Under the pieces are notes generated by a model. The model saw nothing but the letters and a program-made list of their open reading frames with translations, did not search any database and was not told where the DNA came from. A program made the translations under genes and the position numbers. 64,000 nt of DNA, taken from NCBI GenBank assembly GCA_002842395.1, contig PHCV01000008.1, positions 34,718-98,717 on the forward strand, read 5' to 3'. Origin of the DNA: Betaproteobacteria bacterium HGW-Betaproteobacteria-11. Its GTDB lineage: Bacteria > Pseudomonadota > Gammaproteobacteria > Burkholderiales > Rhodocyclaceae. The first letter of the stretch is position 1, and each line of letters opens with the position of its first letter. Positions 34,654-45,958 of the stretch are shown piece after piece.

Positions 34654-35433
34654 CTATTTCAGCAACCGGCGGCGGGTCAGCGCCAGGGCGACGGCGAAGG
34701 CCAGCACGGCCACCGCGCCGAGGGCGAAGAGGTGTAGCCCGATGGCCCCGGGCAGCTGTCCGCCCATCAGCGGCCGCGCCAGCGCCACGGCATGGGTCAG
34801 CGGCAGCCAGGCGGCGACTGCCTGCACCGCGGGCGGCAGCTGCTGCGCGGGGAAGAACACACCGCAAAGCAGAATCATCGGCGTGATGAAGAGGGTGAAG
34901 TAGTACATGAAAAAGTCATACGAGGGCGCCAGCGCGGTGGCGATCAGGCCCAGCGCGGCAAAGCACAGACCGGAGAGGAAAATCACCGGCAGCACCCACA
35001 GCGCCAGTGGCGAGGCGATCAGACCGAGCAGCGCGACCACCAGCAAAATGGCCGCGCCGGAGAGTGTCGCCTTGGAGGCCGCCCACAGCCATTCGCCAGC
35101 CAGCACGTCGTCGAGCGAAACCGGCGCATTCATGATCGCTTCCCAGGTACGCTGCACGTGCATCCGCGAGAAGCCCGAATACAGCGCCTCGAAAGAGGCC
35201 GCGTTCATGGTCGAGGCACAGACCGTCCCCGCCGCCAGGAAAGCGATGTAGGAGCCTCCCGCCACCTGCGGCAAGAGGCTGCCGAGGCCATAGCCGAGAC
35301 CGAACAGATAAATCAGCGGATCGGCCAGGTTGCCCAGCAGCGAGGGAATCGCCAGCTTTCTCCAGACCAGGAAATTGCGCCGCCAGACGGCGAGCGAGCG
35401 CAGCGAGAGATCGGGGCAGGCCAGTTTCATCAT
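34654..35433 (-). CDS. ABC-2 type transporter permease (NodJ-like)
   Basis: This 259-residue permease has six predicted helices and the ABC-2 pattern (WRRNFLVWRKLAIPSLLGNLADPLIYLFGLGYGLG, AFLAAGTVCASTMNAASFEALYSGFSRM, YYFTLFITPMILLCGVFFPAQQLP). NodJ-like proteins export lipo-oligosaccharides or similar amphipaths, but many non-symbiotic Betaproteobacteria carry this pair with unknown substrate. It follows the ATPase gene by 7 bp. Confidence 0.9.
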   Translation of the reverse strand: MMKLACPDLSLRSLAVWRRNFLVWRKLAIPSLLGNLADPLIYLFGLGYGLGSLLPQVAGGSYIAFLAAGTVCASTMNAASFEALYSGFSRMHVQRTWEAIMNAPVSLDDVLAGEWLWAASKATLSGAAILLVVALLGLIASPLALWVLPVIFLSGLCFAALGLIATALAPSYDFFMYYFTLFITPMILLCGVFFPAQQLPPAVQAVAAWLPLTHAVALARPLMGGQLPGAIGLHLFALGAVAVLAFAVALALTRRRLLK

Positions 35434-35440
35434 GGTTGCC

Positions 35441-36376
35441 TCAATCCCTGAGCTCGCGCCCGGTCAGCTTGAGGAACACGTCTTCGAGATTCGCCGGCCG
35501 GTGCAGGGTGCGCAACGCGGGCCATGCGGCAAGATGGGCCAACAGCGGGGCGGCATCCTCGACGTAACAGAAGGCGGTTTCGCCGCTGACTTCGACACGT
35601 CGTGAAAACACATGCGCCTCACGCTCGGCCCAACCCGGTGCGTCTTCGCCGTAGACCTCGATCACTTGCGACTCGATGTGTTCCCGGATCAGCTCGCGTG
35701 GCTCCCCTTCGGCCACCCGGTGTCCGTCGTCGATAATCGCCAGCCGCTGACAGAGGCGTTCGGCTTCGTCCATGAAATGCGTCGTCAGCAGGATCGTCTT
35801 GCCTTGCGTCAGCAGGGCCTTCAGGCGTTCCCAGATCAGGTGGCGGGCCTGCGGATCGAGGCCGGTGGTCGGTTCGTCGAGGATCAGCAGCTGCGGATCA
35901 TTGACCAGGGCGCGGGCCAGCGTCAGCCGCCGTTTCATGCCGCCGGAGAGGATGCGCAGATTGGCTTTTTCCTTGCCCGCAAGGCCGGCGAATTCGAGCA
36001 GGGCGGGAATCCTGGGGGCGAGCTCGGCGTCACGCAGGCCAAAGTAGCGGCCATAGACCAGCAGATTCTCGGCCACGGTGAAGTCCGGATCGAGATTATC
36101 GAACTGCGGCACGACGCCGACCTGCATGCGCGCCTCGCGGGCCCGTTGCGGCACCGGCAGGCCGAGGAGTTCGATGACACCTTCATCCGGCGCGGTGAGC
36201 CCCAGGCAGCAGCGCAGCGTGGTGGTCTTGCCGGCGCCGTTGGGCCCGAGCAGCCCGTAGCATTCGCCGCGGCGCAGGGCAAAACTCAGGCCGGCGACGA
36301 CTTCCCTTTGGCCATAGGATTTACGCAGCGCATGAACCCGCAGGGGCACCCCGGCGTCCACGCTCAGGACGGCCAC
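35441..36376 (-). CDS. ABC transporter ATP-binding protein (NodI-like)
   Basis: This 311-residue ATPase has Walker [13 protein letters not shown] signature LSGGMKRRL and Walker [14 protein letters not shown], followed by the H-loop [12 protein letters not shown]. The C-terminal about 80 residues ([25 protein letters not shown]) match NodI-type accessory domains. The predicted start is GTG, overlapping the upstream hydrolase by 13 bp. It pairs with the permease downstream as an exporter. Confidence 0.92.
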   Translation of the reverse strand: MAVLSVDAGVPLRVHALRKSYGQREVVAGLSFALRRGECYGLLGPNGAGKTTTLRCCLGLTAPDEGVIELLGLPVPQRAREARMQVGVVPQFDNLDPDFTVAENLLVYGRYFGLRDAELAPRIPALLEFAGLAGKEKANLRILSGGMKRRLTLARALVNDPQLLILDEPTTGLDPQARHLIWERLKALLTQGKTILLTTHFMDEAERLCQRLAIIDDGHRVAEGEPRELIREHIESQVIEVYGEDAPGWAEREAHVFSRRVEVSGETAFCYVEDAAPLLAHLAAWPALRTLHRPANLEDVFLKLTGRELRD

Positions 36377-37008
36377 GCGCGCTGCACGACGTCGCGCAGG
36401 ATATGCAGCTTGCGATGGAAGAAATGATCCGCGCCCGGCACGACGACGACGGGCAGCTCGAGCGGCTCTGCCCAGGCCAGGACATTGGCCAGCGGCACGG
36501 TGGTATCGAGGTTGCCGTGAATCACCAGGGTGCCCGGCGCGACGGTCTCGGTTTCGTAATGGCGGGCGCCCTCGACATGGCCGGCGGCGGTGCCGACCAG
36601 CACCAGCCAGCGCGCCGGCTGGCCACCGGCCGCCAGGCGTTTCGCCAGCCGGGTGACGACGTAGGCGCCGAAGGAAAACCCGGCGAGATAGACCGGCAGC
36701 ACGCCCGCGGGATCGAAACGAGCGCGCGCCCAGGCCAGGATGCAGTGCAGGTCGTCGGTCTCGCCAATGCCCTCGTCATGCACGCCACTTGAGCCGGCCA
36801 CTCCGCGAAAGGCCGGGCGCAGGCTGATGCAGCCGTGGCCGGTGAAGGTGCGCGCCAGGGTGGTGACCACCTTGTTGTCCGGCGTGCCGCCGAACAACGG
36901 GTGCGGGTGGCCGATCAGAACGATGCCGGTCGGCTGCGCCGGCACTTCGAGCGCAACCTCGAGCTTGCCGCCCGGTCCATCGATGAGCACCCGCTCGCGC
37001 CGGATCAT
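36364..37008 (-). CDS. Alpha/beta hydrolase
   Basis: This 214-residue alpha/beta-fold protein has the pattern [23 protein letters not shown] and the nucleophile elbow [11 protein letters not shown] (Ser in G-F-S-F-G). The acid region is [11 protein letters not shown] and the catalytic histidine probably lies in [12 protein letters not shown]. This subgroup (DUF/PF12697-like, often annotated CocE/YpfH-like) has no defined substrate. The ATG overlaps the ferredoxin stop, and the 3' end overlaps the ABC ATPase, so all four genes appear to be one unit. Confidence 0.87.
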   Translation of the reverse strand: MIRRERVLIDGPGGKLEVALEVPAQPTGIVLIGHPHPLFGGTPDNKVVTTLARTFTGHGCISLRPAFRGVAGSSGVHDEGIGETDDLHCILAWARARFDPAGVLPVYLAGFSFGAYVVTRLAKRLAAGGQPARWLVLVGTAAGHVEGARHYETETVAPGTLVIHGNLDTTVPLANVLAWAEPLELPVVVVPGADHFFHRKLHILRDVVQRAWPS

Positions 37009-37319
37009 GAGGCGACCGCGAGCCGCTCGACGATCCGCCCGGCCGTCAGGTGTTCGGCGATGATCTCGTCGATATCCTCGGCATCGACGTAGGTGTACCA
37101 GACCGCCGCGGGGTAAACCACGATCAGCGGCCCCAGCTCGCAACGGCCAAGGCAGCCGGCCTTGTTGATCCGCACGCGACTGGCGAGCGGCTCGCCGAGG
37201 GCTTTCACGCGCTCCTTGGCATAGGCCCACAGATCGCCAGCGCCGTGGCTGTTGCAACACGGCTCGCCGGCCTCGCGCTGGTTGGTGCAGAAAAAAACGT
37301 GGTGCGCGAAATGGCTCAT
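37005..37319 (-). CDS. Thioredoxin-like 2Fe-2S ferredoxin
   Basis: This 104-residue protein of the Shethna/thioredoxin-like ferredoxin group begins MSHFAHHVFFCTNQREAGEPCC, with the first cysteines of the cluster. INKAGCLGRCELGPLIVVYP carries the second pair. It carries electrons to an unknown partner. It heads the ferredoxin-hydrolase-ABC exporter run. Confidence 0.9.
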   Translation of the reverse strand: MSHFAHHVFFCTNQREAGEPCCNSHGAGDLWAYAKERVKALGEPLASRVRINKAGCLGRCELGPLIVVYPAAVWYTYVDAEDIDEIIAEHLTAGRIVERLAVAS

Positions 37320-37376
37320 GGCTTGGCTTCCGGAAAAGCGGCGATTATGCCGCGAAGCGTGGCTTCGGGCAGAGAA

Positions 37377-38060
37377 TCAGCCCGCCGTCGCCAGCCGGGC
37401 GATGGCCGCGCGCCCGGAGATCAAATGATCGTGCATGCGCCGCGCGGCCAGGTCGGCATCGCGGGCCCGCAGTGCGGCGAGAATCTCGCGGTGCTCAATG
37501 AGCGATTGCGCGATGCGGCCTTCGAGCCGCAGGGAATCGCGCCGGGTGAGCTTGATCACTTGCCGCGCATCGTCGAGCAACTGGGCCAGATAGCGATTGC
37601 CGGCAATTTCCTGCAGCGCGGAGTGGAAGCGCCCATTGACCTCGAAGAAACGGTCGGCATCGCCGGCCGCGGCATGGCGCTCGAGTTCGGCATGCAGCGC
37701 CTCGAGCCGCGCAAAGTCGGCGCTGGTGGCACGGCGAGCGGCCTCGAACGCGACCTGGCCCTCGAGCAGCGCCATGACCGGGAAGACCTCGTCGAGATCG
37801 CGCTCGGAAACCTCGGTCACGTAGCAGCCGCGGCGCGGCTTGAGCACCACCAGCCCTTCGGCGGCCAGTACCTTCAATGCCTCGCGCAGCGGCGTGCGAC
37901 TGATGCCATACTCCTGCGCCAGCACCTGCTCGTCGATCCAGCTACCGGGCGCCAGGTCGTGGGCGAAGATGCGCGTGCGCAGACGTTCCGCCACCTGCTC
38001 GTAGAGGGCCGGCGTGCCGAGGTTTTGCGTGGGGCGGGAGGCGGGCTGTCTTGCGTTCAT
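37377..38060 (-). CDS. GntR/FadR-family regulator (FCD domain)
   Basis: This 227-residue regulator has an N-terminal winged helix (LYEQVAERLRTRIFAHDLAPGSWIDEQVLAQEYGISRTPLREALKVLAAEGLV in outline) and a C-terminal FCD effector domain with the expected acidic/histidine metal ligands (EVNGRFHSALQEIAGN; EHREILAALRARD). It is divergent from mcm with a 93-bp gap, so it probably controls the methylmalonyl/propionyl-CoA genes in response to an acyl-CoA or organic acid. A short interspersed repeat encodes TSADF between its domains. An antisense frame extending far upstream is not part of it. Confidence 0.92.
   Translation of the reverse strand: MNARQPASRPTQNLGTPALYEQVAERLRTRIFAHDLAPGSWIDEQVLAQEYGISRTPLREALKVLAAEGLVVLKPRRGCYVTEVSERDLDEVFPVMALLEGQVAFEAARRATSADFARLEALHAELERHAAAGDADRFFEVNGRFHSALQEIAGNRYLAQLLDDARQVIKLTRRDSLRLEGRIAQSLIEHREILAALRARDADLAARRMHDHLISGRAAIARLATAG
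37713..37736 (-). repeat. Short interspersed repeat inside the GntR gene
   Basis: On the gene strand it reads CGCCGTGCCACCAGCGCCGA then CTTT, encoding RRATSADF in the FCD domain near its start. Confidence 0.85.
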
Positions 38061-38080
38061 AATTATGGATGCAGTATTAT
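38059..38080. promoter_or_regulatory. AT-rich inverted repeat, probable GntR operator
   Basis: ATAAT (38059-38063) and ATTAT (38076-38080) flank a 12-bp spacer in an AT-rich patch unusual for this GC-rich genome. It touches the start of the regulator gene and lies about 75 bp before mcm. FCD-type GntR proteins bind short palindromes of this spacing. No strong -35/-10 pair was seen for mcm. Confidence 0.45.
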
Positions 38081-38153
38081 ATGCGGTCTTCTGGATGTCA
38101 ACAGCGCCGGCCGATGATCGGTCGACGACACCTGCTACGGAAAGGCTGGAACC

Positions 38154-40331
<2,178 letters not shown>

Positions 40332-40337
40332 TTTCCA

Positions 40338-41315
40338 GTGCGCACGGCTGCCGGGAACCCGACGCTCGCCCGCCAGTTGCGCGACGGCAATCGCCGCGCG
40401 CTGGCCAAGGCGATCACCCTGGTGGAATCCACCCGCGGCGAACATCAGGCGCAGGCCCAGGAGTTGCTGAACGAGCTGCTGCCGCATACCGGCCAGTCGA
40501 TCCGCATCGGCATTTCCGGCGTTCCCGGAGTCGGCAAATCCACCTTCATCGAAGCGCTGGGTCTGTATCTGATCGAGCGCGGCCATCGCCTCGCCGTGCT
40601 GGCGGTCGACCCCTCATCGACGGTCTCCGGCGGCTCGATCCTCGGCGACAAGACGCGCATGGAACTGCTCTGCCAGCAGGATGCGGCCTTCATCCGCCCT
40701 TCGCCCACGGCGGGCAGTCTCGGCGGCGTGGCGGAAAAAACCCGCGAGGCGATGTTGCTCTGCGAGGCCGCCGGCTTCGATGTGATCATCGTCGAGACGG
40801 TCGGCGTCGGTCAGTCGGAAACGACAGTGGCCGGCATGACCGACATTTTCGTGCTGCTGCAACTGCCCAATGCCGGCGACGACCTGCAGGCGATCAAGAA
40901 GGGCATCGTCGAGCTGGCCGACCTGATCGTCTTCAACAAGGCCGACCTCGATCCGGTGGCGGCGCAAAAAGCCGCTCAGCAGATGCGCGGAGCGCTGGCC
41001 ATGCTGCGCCCCGCATCGAAACACTGGCAACCGCCGGTGCTCACCCTCTCGGCGGAGAAAAAACAGGGCATCGTCGAGTTCTGGCAGACGATCGAGCGCT
41101 TCCGCGAGGGGATGACCGCGTCCGGCGATCTCGCCAGCCGGCGCCAGCGGCAGGCGCTCGACTGGATGTGGCAGCAGATCGACTCGACGCTGCACCAGCG
41201 TTTTCGCAACCATCCCCAGGTGCGCGCCGCCCTGCCCGGACTGACCCAGGCGGTTGCCGCCGGCGCCCTGTCGCCGGCGCTGGCCGCCCGGCGGCTGCTC
41301 ACGCTTTTCACATGA
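40338..41315 (+). CDS. meaB: Mutase-associated GTPase MeaB
   Basis: This 325-residue G3E P-loop GTPase protects and reloads methylmalonyl-CoA mutase with adenosylcobalamin. The P-loop is ISGVPGVGKSTFIEAL. LAVDPSSTVSGGSILGDKTRM, VIIVETVGVGQSE and VFNKADLD (NKxD) are conserved. The predicted start is GTG, 6 bp after mcm. It was formerly called ArgK in such contexts. Confidence 0.95.
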   Translation: MRTAAGNPTLARQLRDGNRRALAKAITLVESTRGEHQAQAQELLNELLPHTGQSIRIGISGVPGVGKSTFIEALGLYLIERGHRLAVLAVDPSSTVSGGSILGDKTRMELLCQQDAAFIRPSPTAGSLGGVAEKTREAMLLCEAAGFDVIIVETVGVGQSETTVAGMTDIFVLLQLPNAGDDLQAIKKGIVELADLIVFNKADLDPVAAQKAAQQMRGALAMLRPASKHWQPPVLTLSAEKKQGIVEFWQTIERFREGMTASGDLASRRQRQALDWMWQQIDSTLHQRFRNHPQVRAALPGLTQAVAAGALSPALAARRLLTLFT

Positions 41316-41339
41316 AGAATTTCTCGGGAGGCAATCGAT

Positions 41340-42872
41340 ATGCATGACATCATCCATCAACTGGACGCCAAGCGCGAGCGAGCCGCCTTGGGCGGCGGAC
41401 AAAAGCGCATCGACGCCCACCACGCCAAGGGCAAGCTGACGGCGCGCGAACGCATCGAGCTCCTGCTCGACGACGGCACCTTCGAAGAGTGGGACATGTT
41501 CAAGGAACATCGCTGCGTCGATTTCGGCATGGCCGACAACAAGGTGCCCGGCGATGGCGTGGTCACCGGCTACGGCACCATCAACGGCCGCATGGTGTTC
41601 GTTTTCTCGCAGGACTTCACCGTCTTCGGCGGCGCGCTCTCCGAAGCCCATGCCGAGAAGATCTGCAAGATCATGGACAAGGCGATGCAGGTCGGCGCCC
41701 CGGTGATCGGCCTCAACGACTCGGGCGGCGCGCGCATCCAGGAAGGCGTCGCCGCGCTCGGCGGCTATGCCGACGTGTTCCAGCGCAATGTCATGGCCTC
41801 CGGAGTGATTCCGCAGATTTCGATGATCATGGGCCCCTGCGCCGGCGGCGCGGTATACAGTCCGGCGATGACCGACTTCATCTTCATGGTCAAGGACTCA
41901 TCCTACATGTTCGTCACCGGGCCCGAGGTGGTGAAAACCGTGACCCACGAGGAAGTGACCGCCGAGGAACTGGGCGGCGCGGTGACCCACACCAGCAAGT
42001 CGGGGGTGGCCGACCTGGCCTTCGAGAACGATGTCGATGCATTGCTGATGCTGCGCCGTTTCTTCAACTACCTGCCGCTCAACAACAGGGAAAAGCCGCC
42101 GCTGCGGCCGACCCCCGATCCGGCCGAGCGGCTCGATCATTCGCTCGACACGCTGGTGCCGGACAACGCCAACAAACCATACGACATCAAGGAGCTGATC
42201 TTCAAGATCGTCGATGACACCGACTTCTTCGAACTGCAACCCGATCATGCGAAGAACATCGTGATCGGCCTGGCCCGCATGGAAGGCCAGACCGTGGGCA
42301 TCGTCGCCAACCAGCCGATGGTGCTGGCCGGCTGTCTCGACATCAAGTCCTCGATCAAGGCCGGGCGTTTCGTGCGCTTTTGCGATGCGTTCAACATCCC
42401 CATCATCACCCTGGTCGACGTACCCGGCTTCATGCCCGGCACGGCGCAGGAATATGGCGGCATCATCAAGCATGGCGCCAAGCTGCTGTATGCCTACGCC
42501 GAATGCACCGTGCCCAAGGTCACCTTGATCACCCGCAAGGCCTACGGCGGCGCCTACGACGTGATGGCCTCGAAGCACCTGCGCGGCGACGTCAACTTCG
42601 CCTGGCCCTCGGCCGAGATCGCGGTGATGGGCCCGAAAGGCGCGGTGGAAATCATCTTCCGCGAAGAAAAGAACGATCCCGTCAAGGTCGCCGAACGCGA
42701 GGCCGAGTACAAGGCCAAGTTCGCCAATCCCTTCGTCGCCGGCGCGCGTGGCTTCATCGACGACGTGATCATGCCGCACGAGACGAGAAAACGCATCTGC
42801 CGCAGCCTGGCGATGCTGAAAAACAAGAAAATCGAAAATCCGTGGCGCAAGCACGGCAACATTCCGCTCTGA
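41340..42872 (+). CDS. pccB: Propionyl-CoA carboxylase beta subunit
   Basis: This 510-residue carboxyltransferase transfers CO2 from carboxybiotin to propionyl-Co[67 protein letters not shown] and [51 protein letters not shown] (in outline) are typical. It precedes the biotin-carrying alpha subunit by 23 bp and probably shares its transcript with mcm and meaB. Confidence 0.96.
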   Translation: MHDIIHQLDAKRERAALGGGQKRIDAHHAKGKLTARERIELLLDDGTFEEWDMFKEHRCVDFGMADNKVPGDGVVTGYGTINGRMVFVFSQDFTVFGGALSEAHAEKICKIMDKAMQVGAPVIGLNDSGGARIQEGVAALGGYADVFQRNVMASGVIPQISMIMGPCAGGAVYSPAMTDFIFMVKDSSYMFVTGPEVVKTVTHEEVTAEELGGAVTHTSKSGVADLAFENDVDALLMLRRFFNYLPLNNREKPPLRPTPDPAERLDHSLDTLVPDNANKPYDIKELIFKIVDDTDFFELQPDHAKNIVIGLARMEGQTVGIVANQPMVLAGCLDIKSSIKAGRFVRFCDAFNIPIITLVDVPGFMPGTAQEYGGIIKHGAKLLYAYAECTVPKVTLITRKAYGGAYDVMASKHLRGDVNFAWPSAEIAVMGPKGAVEIIFREEKNDPVKVAEREAEYKAKFANPFVAGARGFIDDVIMPHETRKRICRSLAMLKNKKIENPWRKHGNIPL

Positions 42873-42895
42873 CCCGCGTGAAGGACTAAACAGAC

Positions 42896-44893
42896 ATGTT
42901 CAAGAAAATTCTGATTGCCAACAGGGGAGAGATCGCCTGCCGCGTCATCAAGACCGCCCGCAAGATGGGCATCCAGACCGTTGCCGTGTATTCCGAAGCC
43001 GACCAGGATGCGCTGCATGTGGAACTCGCCGACGAAGCCATCTGCATCGGCCCGCCGCCGTCGAAGGAATCTTATCTGGTAATGGACAAGATCATCGCCG
43101 CCTGCAAAGAGACCGGCGCCGAGGCGGTGCACCCCGGCTACGGCTTCCTTTCCGAGAACGAGGAATTCTCTCGCCGGCTGGAAGAAAACGGCATCGTCTT
43201 CATCGGCCCCAAGCATTATTCGGTGGCCAGGATGGGCGACAAGATCGAGTCGAAAAAACTGGCCATGGCGGCCAAGGTCAACACCATTCCGGGTTACAAC
43301 AACGCCATCGATTCGCCGGAACAGGCGGTCGAAATCGCCCGCGGCATTGGCTACCCGGTGATGATCAAGGCTTCCGCTGGCGGTGGCGGCAAGGGGCTGC
43401 GCGTTGCTTACGGCGACAAGGAAGCGCATGAAGGTTTCGCCTCCTGCAAGACCGAAGCGAAAAATGCCTTTGGCGACGATCGGGTCTTCATCGAGAAGTT
43501 CGTCGAGGAGCCGCGGCACATCGAGATTCAGGTACTCGGCGATGCGCACGGCAACTGCATCTATCTGCACGAACGCGAATGCTCGATCCAGCGCCGCCAC
43601 CAGAAGGTAATCGAAGAGGCGCCCTCGCCCTTCCTCGACGCCGCCACCCGCCGTGCCATGGGCGAACAGGCCGTGGCCCTGGCCCGCGCGGTGGATTACC
43701 AGTCAGCCGGGACGGTGGAGTTCGTCGTCGGCAAGGACAAGAGCTTCTACTTCCTCGAAATGAACACGCGCCTGCAGGTCGAACATCCGGTCACCGAGTA
43801 CATCACCGGCCTCGATCTGGTCGAGCAGATGATCCGCGTCGCCGCCGGGGAAAAGCTCGCCTTCACCCAGGATGAGCTGCACATCAACGGCTGGGCAATG
43901 GAATGCCGGATCAATGCCGAGGATCCCTTCCGCGGTTTTCTGCCCTCCACCGGCCGGCTGGTCAAATACATGCCGCCAGCGGAAACCATCAGCGGCAATG
44001 CCGGCGTGCGTGTCGACACCGGCATCTATGAAGGCGGCGAAATCTCGATGTATTACGACTCGATGATCGCCAAGCTGATCGTCCACGCCGCCACCCGCGA
44101 GCAGGCGATCGCCCGCATGCGCGAGGCCCTCAACCAGTTCGTGATTCGCGGCGTGGCTTCCAACATCGCCTTCCAGGCGGCGCTGATGCGGCATCCACGC
44201 TTCATCTCGGGCGACTTCAATACCGGCCTGATCGCCGAGGAATATCCCGATGGCTTCAATGCCGAGGATGTGCCGCACGACGATCCGGCCATGCTGGTCG
44301 CCGTTGCCGCGGCCATGCATCGCCAATACCTGGCCCGCAACGCCACCATCAGCGGCCAGCTCCCCGGCCACGAGTTCGTCCCCGGCGAGGACTTCGTCGT
44401 CCTCATGGGCGCCGGCCAGCATCAGGCCAGGGTGCTTGCCGCCGCGGGCGGCTGGGATGTCAGCTTCGCCGGCAAGACCTACCGGCTCCGCTCGGACTGG
44501 CAATTCGGCAATCCGCTGTATGTCGGCACGCTCAATGGCACCCCGCTGTGCATGCAGGTCGAACGCCGCGGGTTGATCTACCGTCTGTTCCACTGGGGCA
44601 TGCAGGCCGACATCCGGGTGATGAGCGCGCACGCCGCCGCACTGCTGGCGCTGATGCCGCTCAAGGCCGCGCCGGACATGTCGAAGTTCCTGCTCTCGCC
44701 GATGCCTGGCCTGCTGACGCAGATCGCGGTGGTACCAGGGCAGGAGGTCAAGGCTGGCGAGATTCTGGCCAAGATCGAGGCCATGAAAATGGAAAATGTG
44801 CTCAAGGCCGAGCGCGACTGCGTGGTCGACAAACTGCTGGCCAACCCCGGCGAGAGCCTGGCGGTCGATCAACCGATCATTGCCTTCGGCTGA
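42896..44893 (+). CDS. pccA: Propionyl-CoA carboxylase alpha subunit (biotin carboxylase)
   Basis: This 665-residue protein holds the biotin carboxylase domain (KILIANRGEIACRVIKTARKMG; ATP-grasp IKASAGGGGKGLRV; FLEMNTRLQVEHPVTE), a BT linker and a C-terminal biotinyl domain with EAMKMEN (biotin-lysine about 631). It carboxylates biotin for the beta subunit, feeding propionyl-CoA to methylmalonyl-CoA and then succinyl-CoA via the neighbouring mutase. It is the last gene of this module. Confidence 0.97.
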   Translation: MFKKILIANRGEIACRVIKTARKMGIQTVAVYSEADQDALHVELADEAICIGPPPSKESYLVMDKIIAACKETGAEAVHPGYGFLSENEEFSRRLEENGIVFIGPKHYSVARMGDKIESKKLAMAAKVNTIPGYNNAIDSPEQAVEIARGIGYPVMIKASAGGGGKGLRVAYGDKEAHEGFASCKTEAKNAFGDDRVFIEKFVEEPRHIEIQVLGDAHGNCIYLHERECSIQRRHQKVIEEAPSPFLDAATRRAMGEQAVALARAVDYQSAGTVEFVVGKDKSFYFLEMNTRLQVEHPVTEYITGLDLVEQMIRVAAGEKLAFTQDELHINGWAMECRINAEDPFRGFLPSTGRLVKYMPPAETISGNAGVRVDTGIYEGGEISMYYDSMIAKLIVHAATREQAIARMREALNQFVIRGVASNIAFQAALMRHPRFISGDFNTGLIAEEYPDGFNAEDVPHDDPAMLVAVAAAMHRQYLARNATISGQLPGHEFVPGEDFVVLMGAGQHQARVLAAAGGWDVSFAGKTYRLRSDWQFGNPLYVGTLNGTPLCMQVERRGLIYRLFHWGMQADIRVMSAHAAALLALMPLKAAPDMSKFLLSPMPGLLTQIAVVPGQEVKAGEILAKIEAMKMENVLKAERDCVVDKLLANPGESLAVDQPIIAFG

Positions 44894-45027
44894 CTTTCAT
44901 GGATTCCTGCTTCGCCCACCGCGAAGCGGAGTCCCGGGTGTGTCGAGACCGCGGGAATGACGCAGTCGGGCTTGTGCAACGTTTCCTTGCCGACAGTAGC
45001 GGCCCCGGCCCCTGACAACGACAACTA
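44894..45027. other. Spacer with hairpin fragment after pccA
   Basis: GACTTTCATGGATTCC starts like the terminal hairpin of the dispersed repeat. It is followed by GCTTCGC/GCGAAGC (about 44909-44927) and CGCGGGAATGACG, a common palindrome family. No T-tract follows, so any role as a terminator is uncertain. No gene was seen. Confidence 0.4.
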
Positions 45028-45071
45028 TTGACTACAACTAAATTCGGGACTAAGTTTGGGTTCGGTACAAT
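45028..45071 (+). promoter_or_regulatory. Promoter and direct repeats of the toxin-antitoxin operon
   Basis: TTGACT (45028-45033) and TAAGTT (45051-45056) are spaced 17 bp. ACTAAATTCGGG and ACTAAGTTTGGG form a 12-bp direct repeat that overlaps the -10, a likely site for autoregulation by the antitoxin. A perfect AAGGAGGT (45073-45080) follows. Confidence 0.65.
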
Positions 45072-45084
45072 TAAGGAGGTCCCG

Positions 45085-45363
45085 ATGCAGTCCATCACCA
45101 ACATCAAGTCCATTTCGTACCTGAAGAGCCACGCGGCGCAGATTTCTGAAGATCTGGAAATGAACGGCAATCCGTTTGTCATCACTCAGAATGGTGAGGC
45201 CAGCATGGTGATTGAGGGCGTCAAGCAGTTTCAGGAAAAGGAAGCGCTTATCGCCGCTCTGAAAATCATCGCCTTGGGCGAGAAGGACCGCCTACAAGGG
45301 AAAGGTATTTCCGCCACCGAATCACGGGCGCAACTGCTGGCTGCTCGCCAAATCTGCAAATAA
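45085..45363 (+). CDS. Phd/YefM-type antitoxin
   Basis: This 92-residue DNA-binding antitoxin begins MQSITNIKSISYLKSHAAQISEDL, the N-terminal dimerisation and DNA-binding pattern of Phd/YefM, with FVITQNGEASMVI the second beta strand region. The C-terminal helix that binds the toxin is residues about 60-92. The ATG is preceded by the ideal ribosome site AAGGAGGT. Its stop overlaps the toxin start (TAATG). Base composition is lower in GC than its neighbours, suggesting transfer. Confidence 0.9.
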   Translation: MQSITNIKSISYLKSHAAQISEDLEMNGNPFVITQNGEASMVIEGVKQFQEKEALIAALKIIALGEKDRLQGKGISATESRAQLLAARQICK

Positions 45364-45683
45364 TGGCGGTCATCGTTCTTCCCGATGCACAGGCTGACTT
45401 GCTTTCGCTACAGGACTACATGCTCGACAAATGGGGCGAAGTCGCATGGCTGAAAGCAGAGGACGAGATTTTTGACAAGCTGGAGAAAGTTGACACAGGC
45501 GTTTTCAACGGAACGCCCGTCCACGAGCTGGCATCGGTTGGCATCCAGGACTACCTGAACGTCTATACCTCGCACCACAAATTAGTTTACCGACGAATCG
45601 GCAACGATACCTATGTGTACCTCATTGCTGGGCATAGGCAGGACTACCCCACGATTCTGGCGAAACGGTTGTTAAGCAGGTGA
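45363..45683 (+). CDS. RelE/ParE-type toxin
   Basis: This 106-residue toxin of the RelE/ParE fold contains VIVLPDAQADLLSLQDYMLDKWG at the N-terminus and HHKLVYRRIGNDTYVYLIAGHRQDY at the C-terminal strands, typical of plasmid-stabilisation-like toxins. It may cleave ribosome-bound mRNA or inhibit gyrase; the family split cannot be decided by eye. It is coupled to the antitoxin by a one-base overlap. Confidence 0.9.
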   Translation: MAVIVLPDAQADLLSLQDYMLDKWGEVAWLKAEDEIFDKLEKVDTGVFNGTPVHELASVGIQDYLNVYTSHHKLVYRRIGNDTYVYLIAGHRQDYPTILAKRLLSR

Positions 45684-45958
45684 CTGTTTAATTGGTAAAT
45701 CAAGTGATGGTGCTCGTGCAGGGCATAGATACGTGAGCACCACTCAACGCCACATCAGCTCGAACGATCAAGTCTTTAAACCTGTTAATCAAGCTACGGC
45801 AGGAACACACTCGTCAAGAATTTCTTTGATTTTCGTGTCTGGTAGTGCCGCCAAGAGCTTTACGCCACCTTGCAGATTCAAATTTTTCATAAAGCTCACG
45901 GGGCCGATTGCCGTTTCACCAACGCCGACTTTTTGCACCGCCGTATTGCTTCGCGTGC
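45684..45958. other. Low-GC spacer between toxin and apaH
   Basis: This stretch carries AT-rich segments unlike its surroundings. On the minus strand, from 45889 to 45789, it can encode MKNLNLQGGVKLLAALPDTK and 13 more residues, ending before 45789. No ribosome site or family was recognised, so it is not called a gene. A degenerate short repeat lies at 45910-45934. Confidence 0.4.
45910..45934 (+). repeat. Short interspersed repeat (forward), degenerate
   Basis: GCCGTTTCACCAACGCCGAC followed by TTTTT matches 19-20 of the consensus positions, just downstream of the apaH stop. Confidence 0.7.

Noticed and set aside
38061..38153. Cobalamin riboswitch before the B12-dependent mutase
   Set aside because: The gap is only about 93 bp and has no B12-box-like sequence or fitting structure.
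45789..45889. Minus-strand 33-residue frame starting MKNLNLQGGVK
   Set aside because: It is short, without a ribosome site or recognised family; recorded only in the spacer description.
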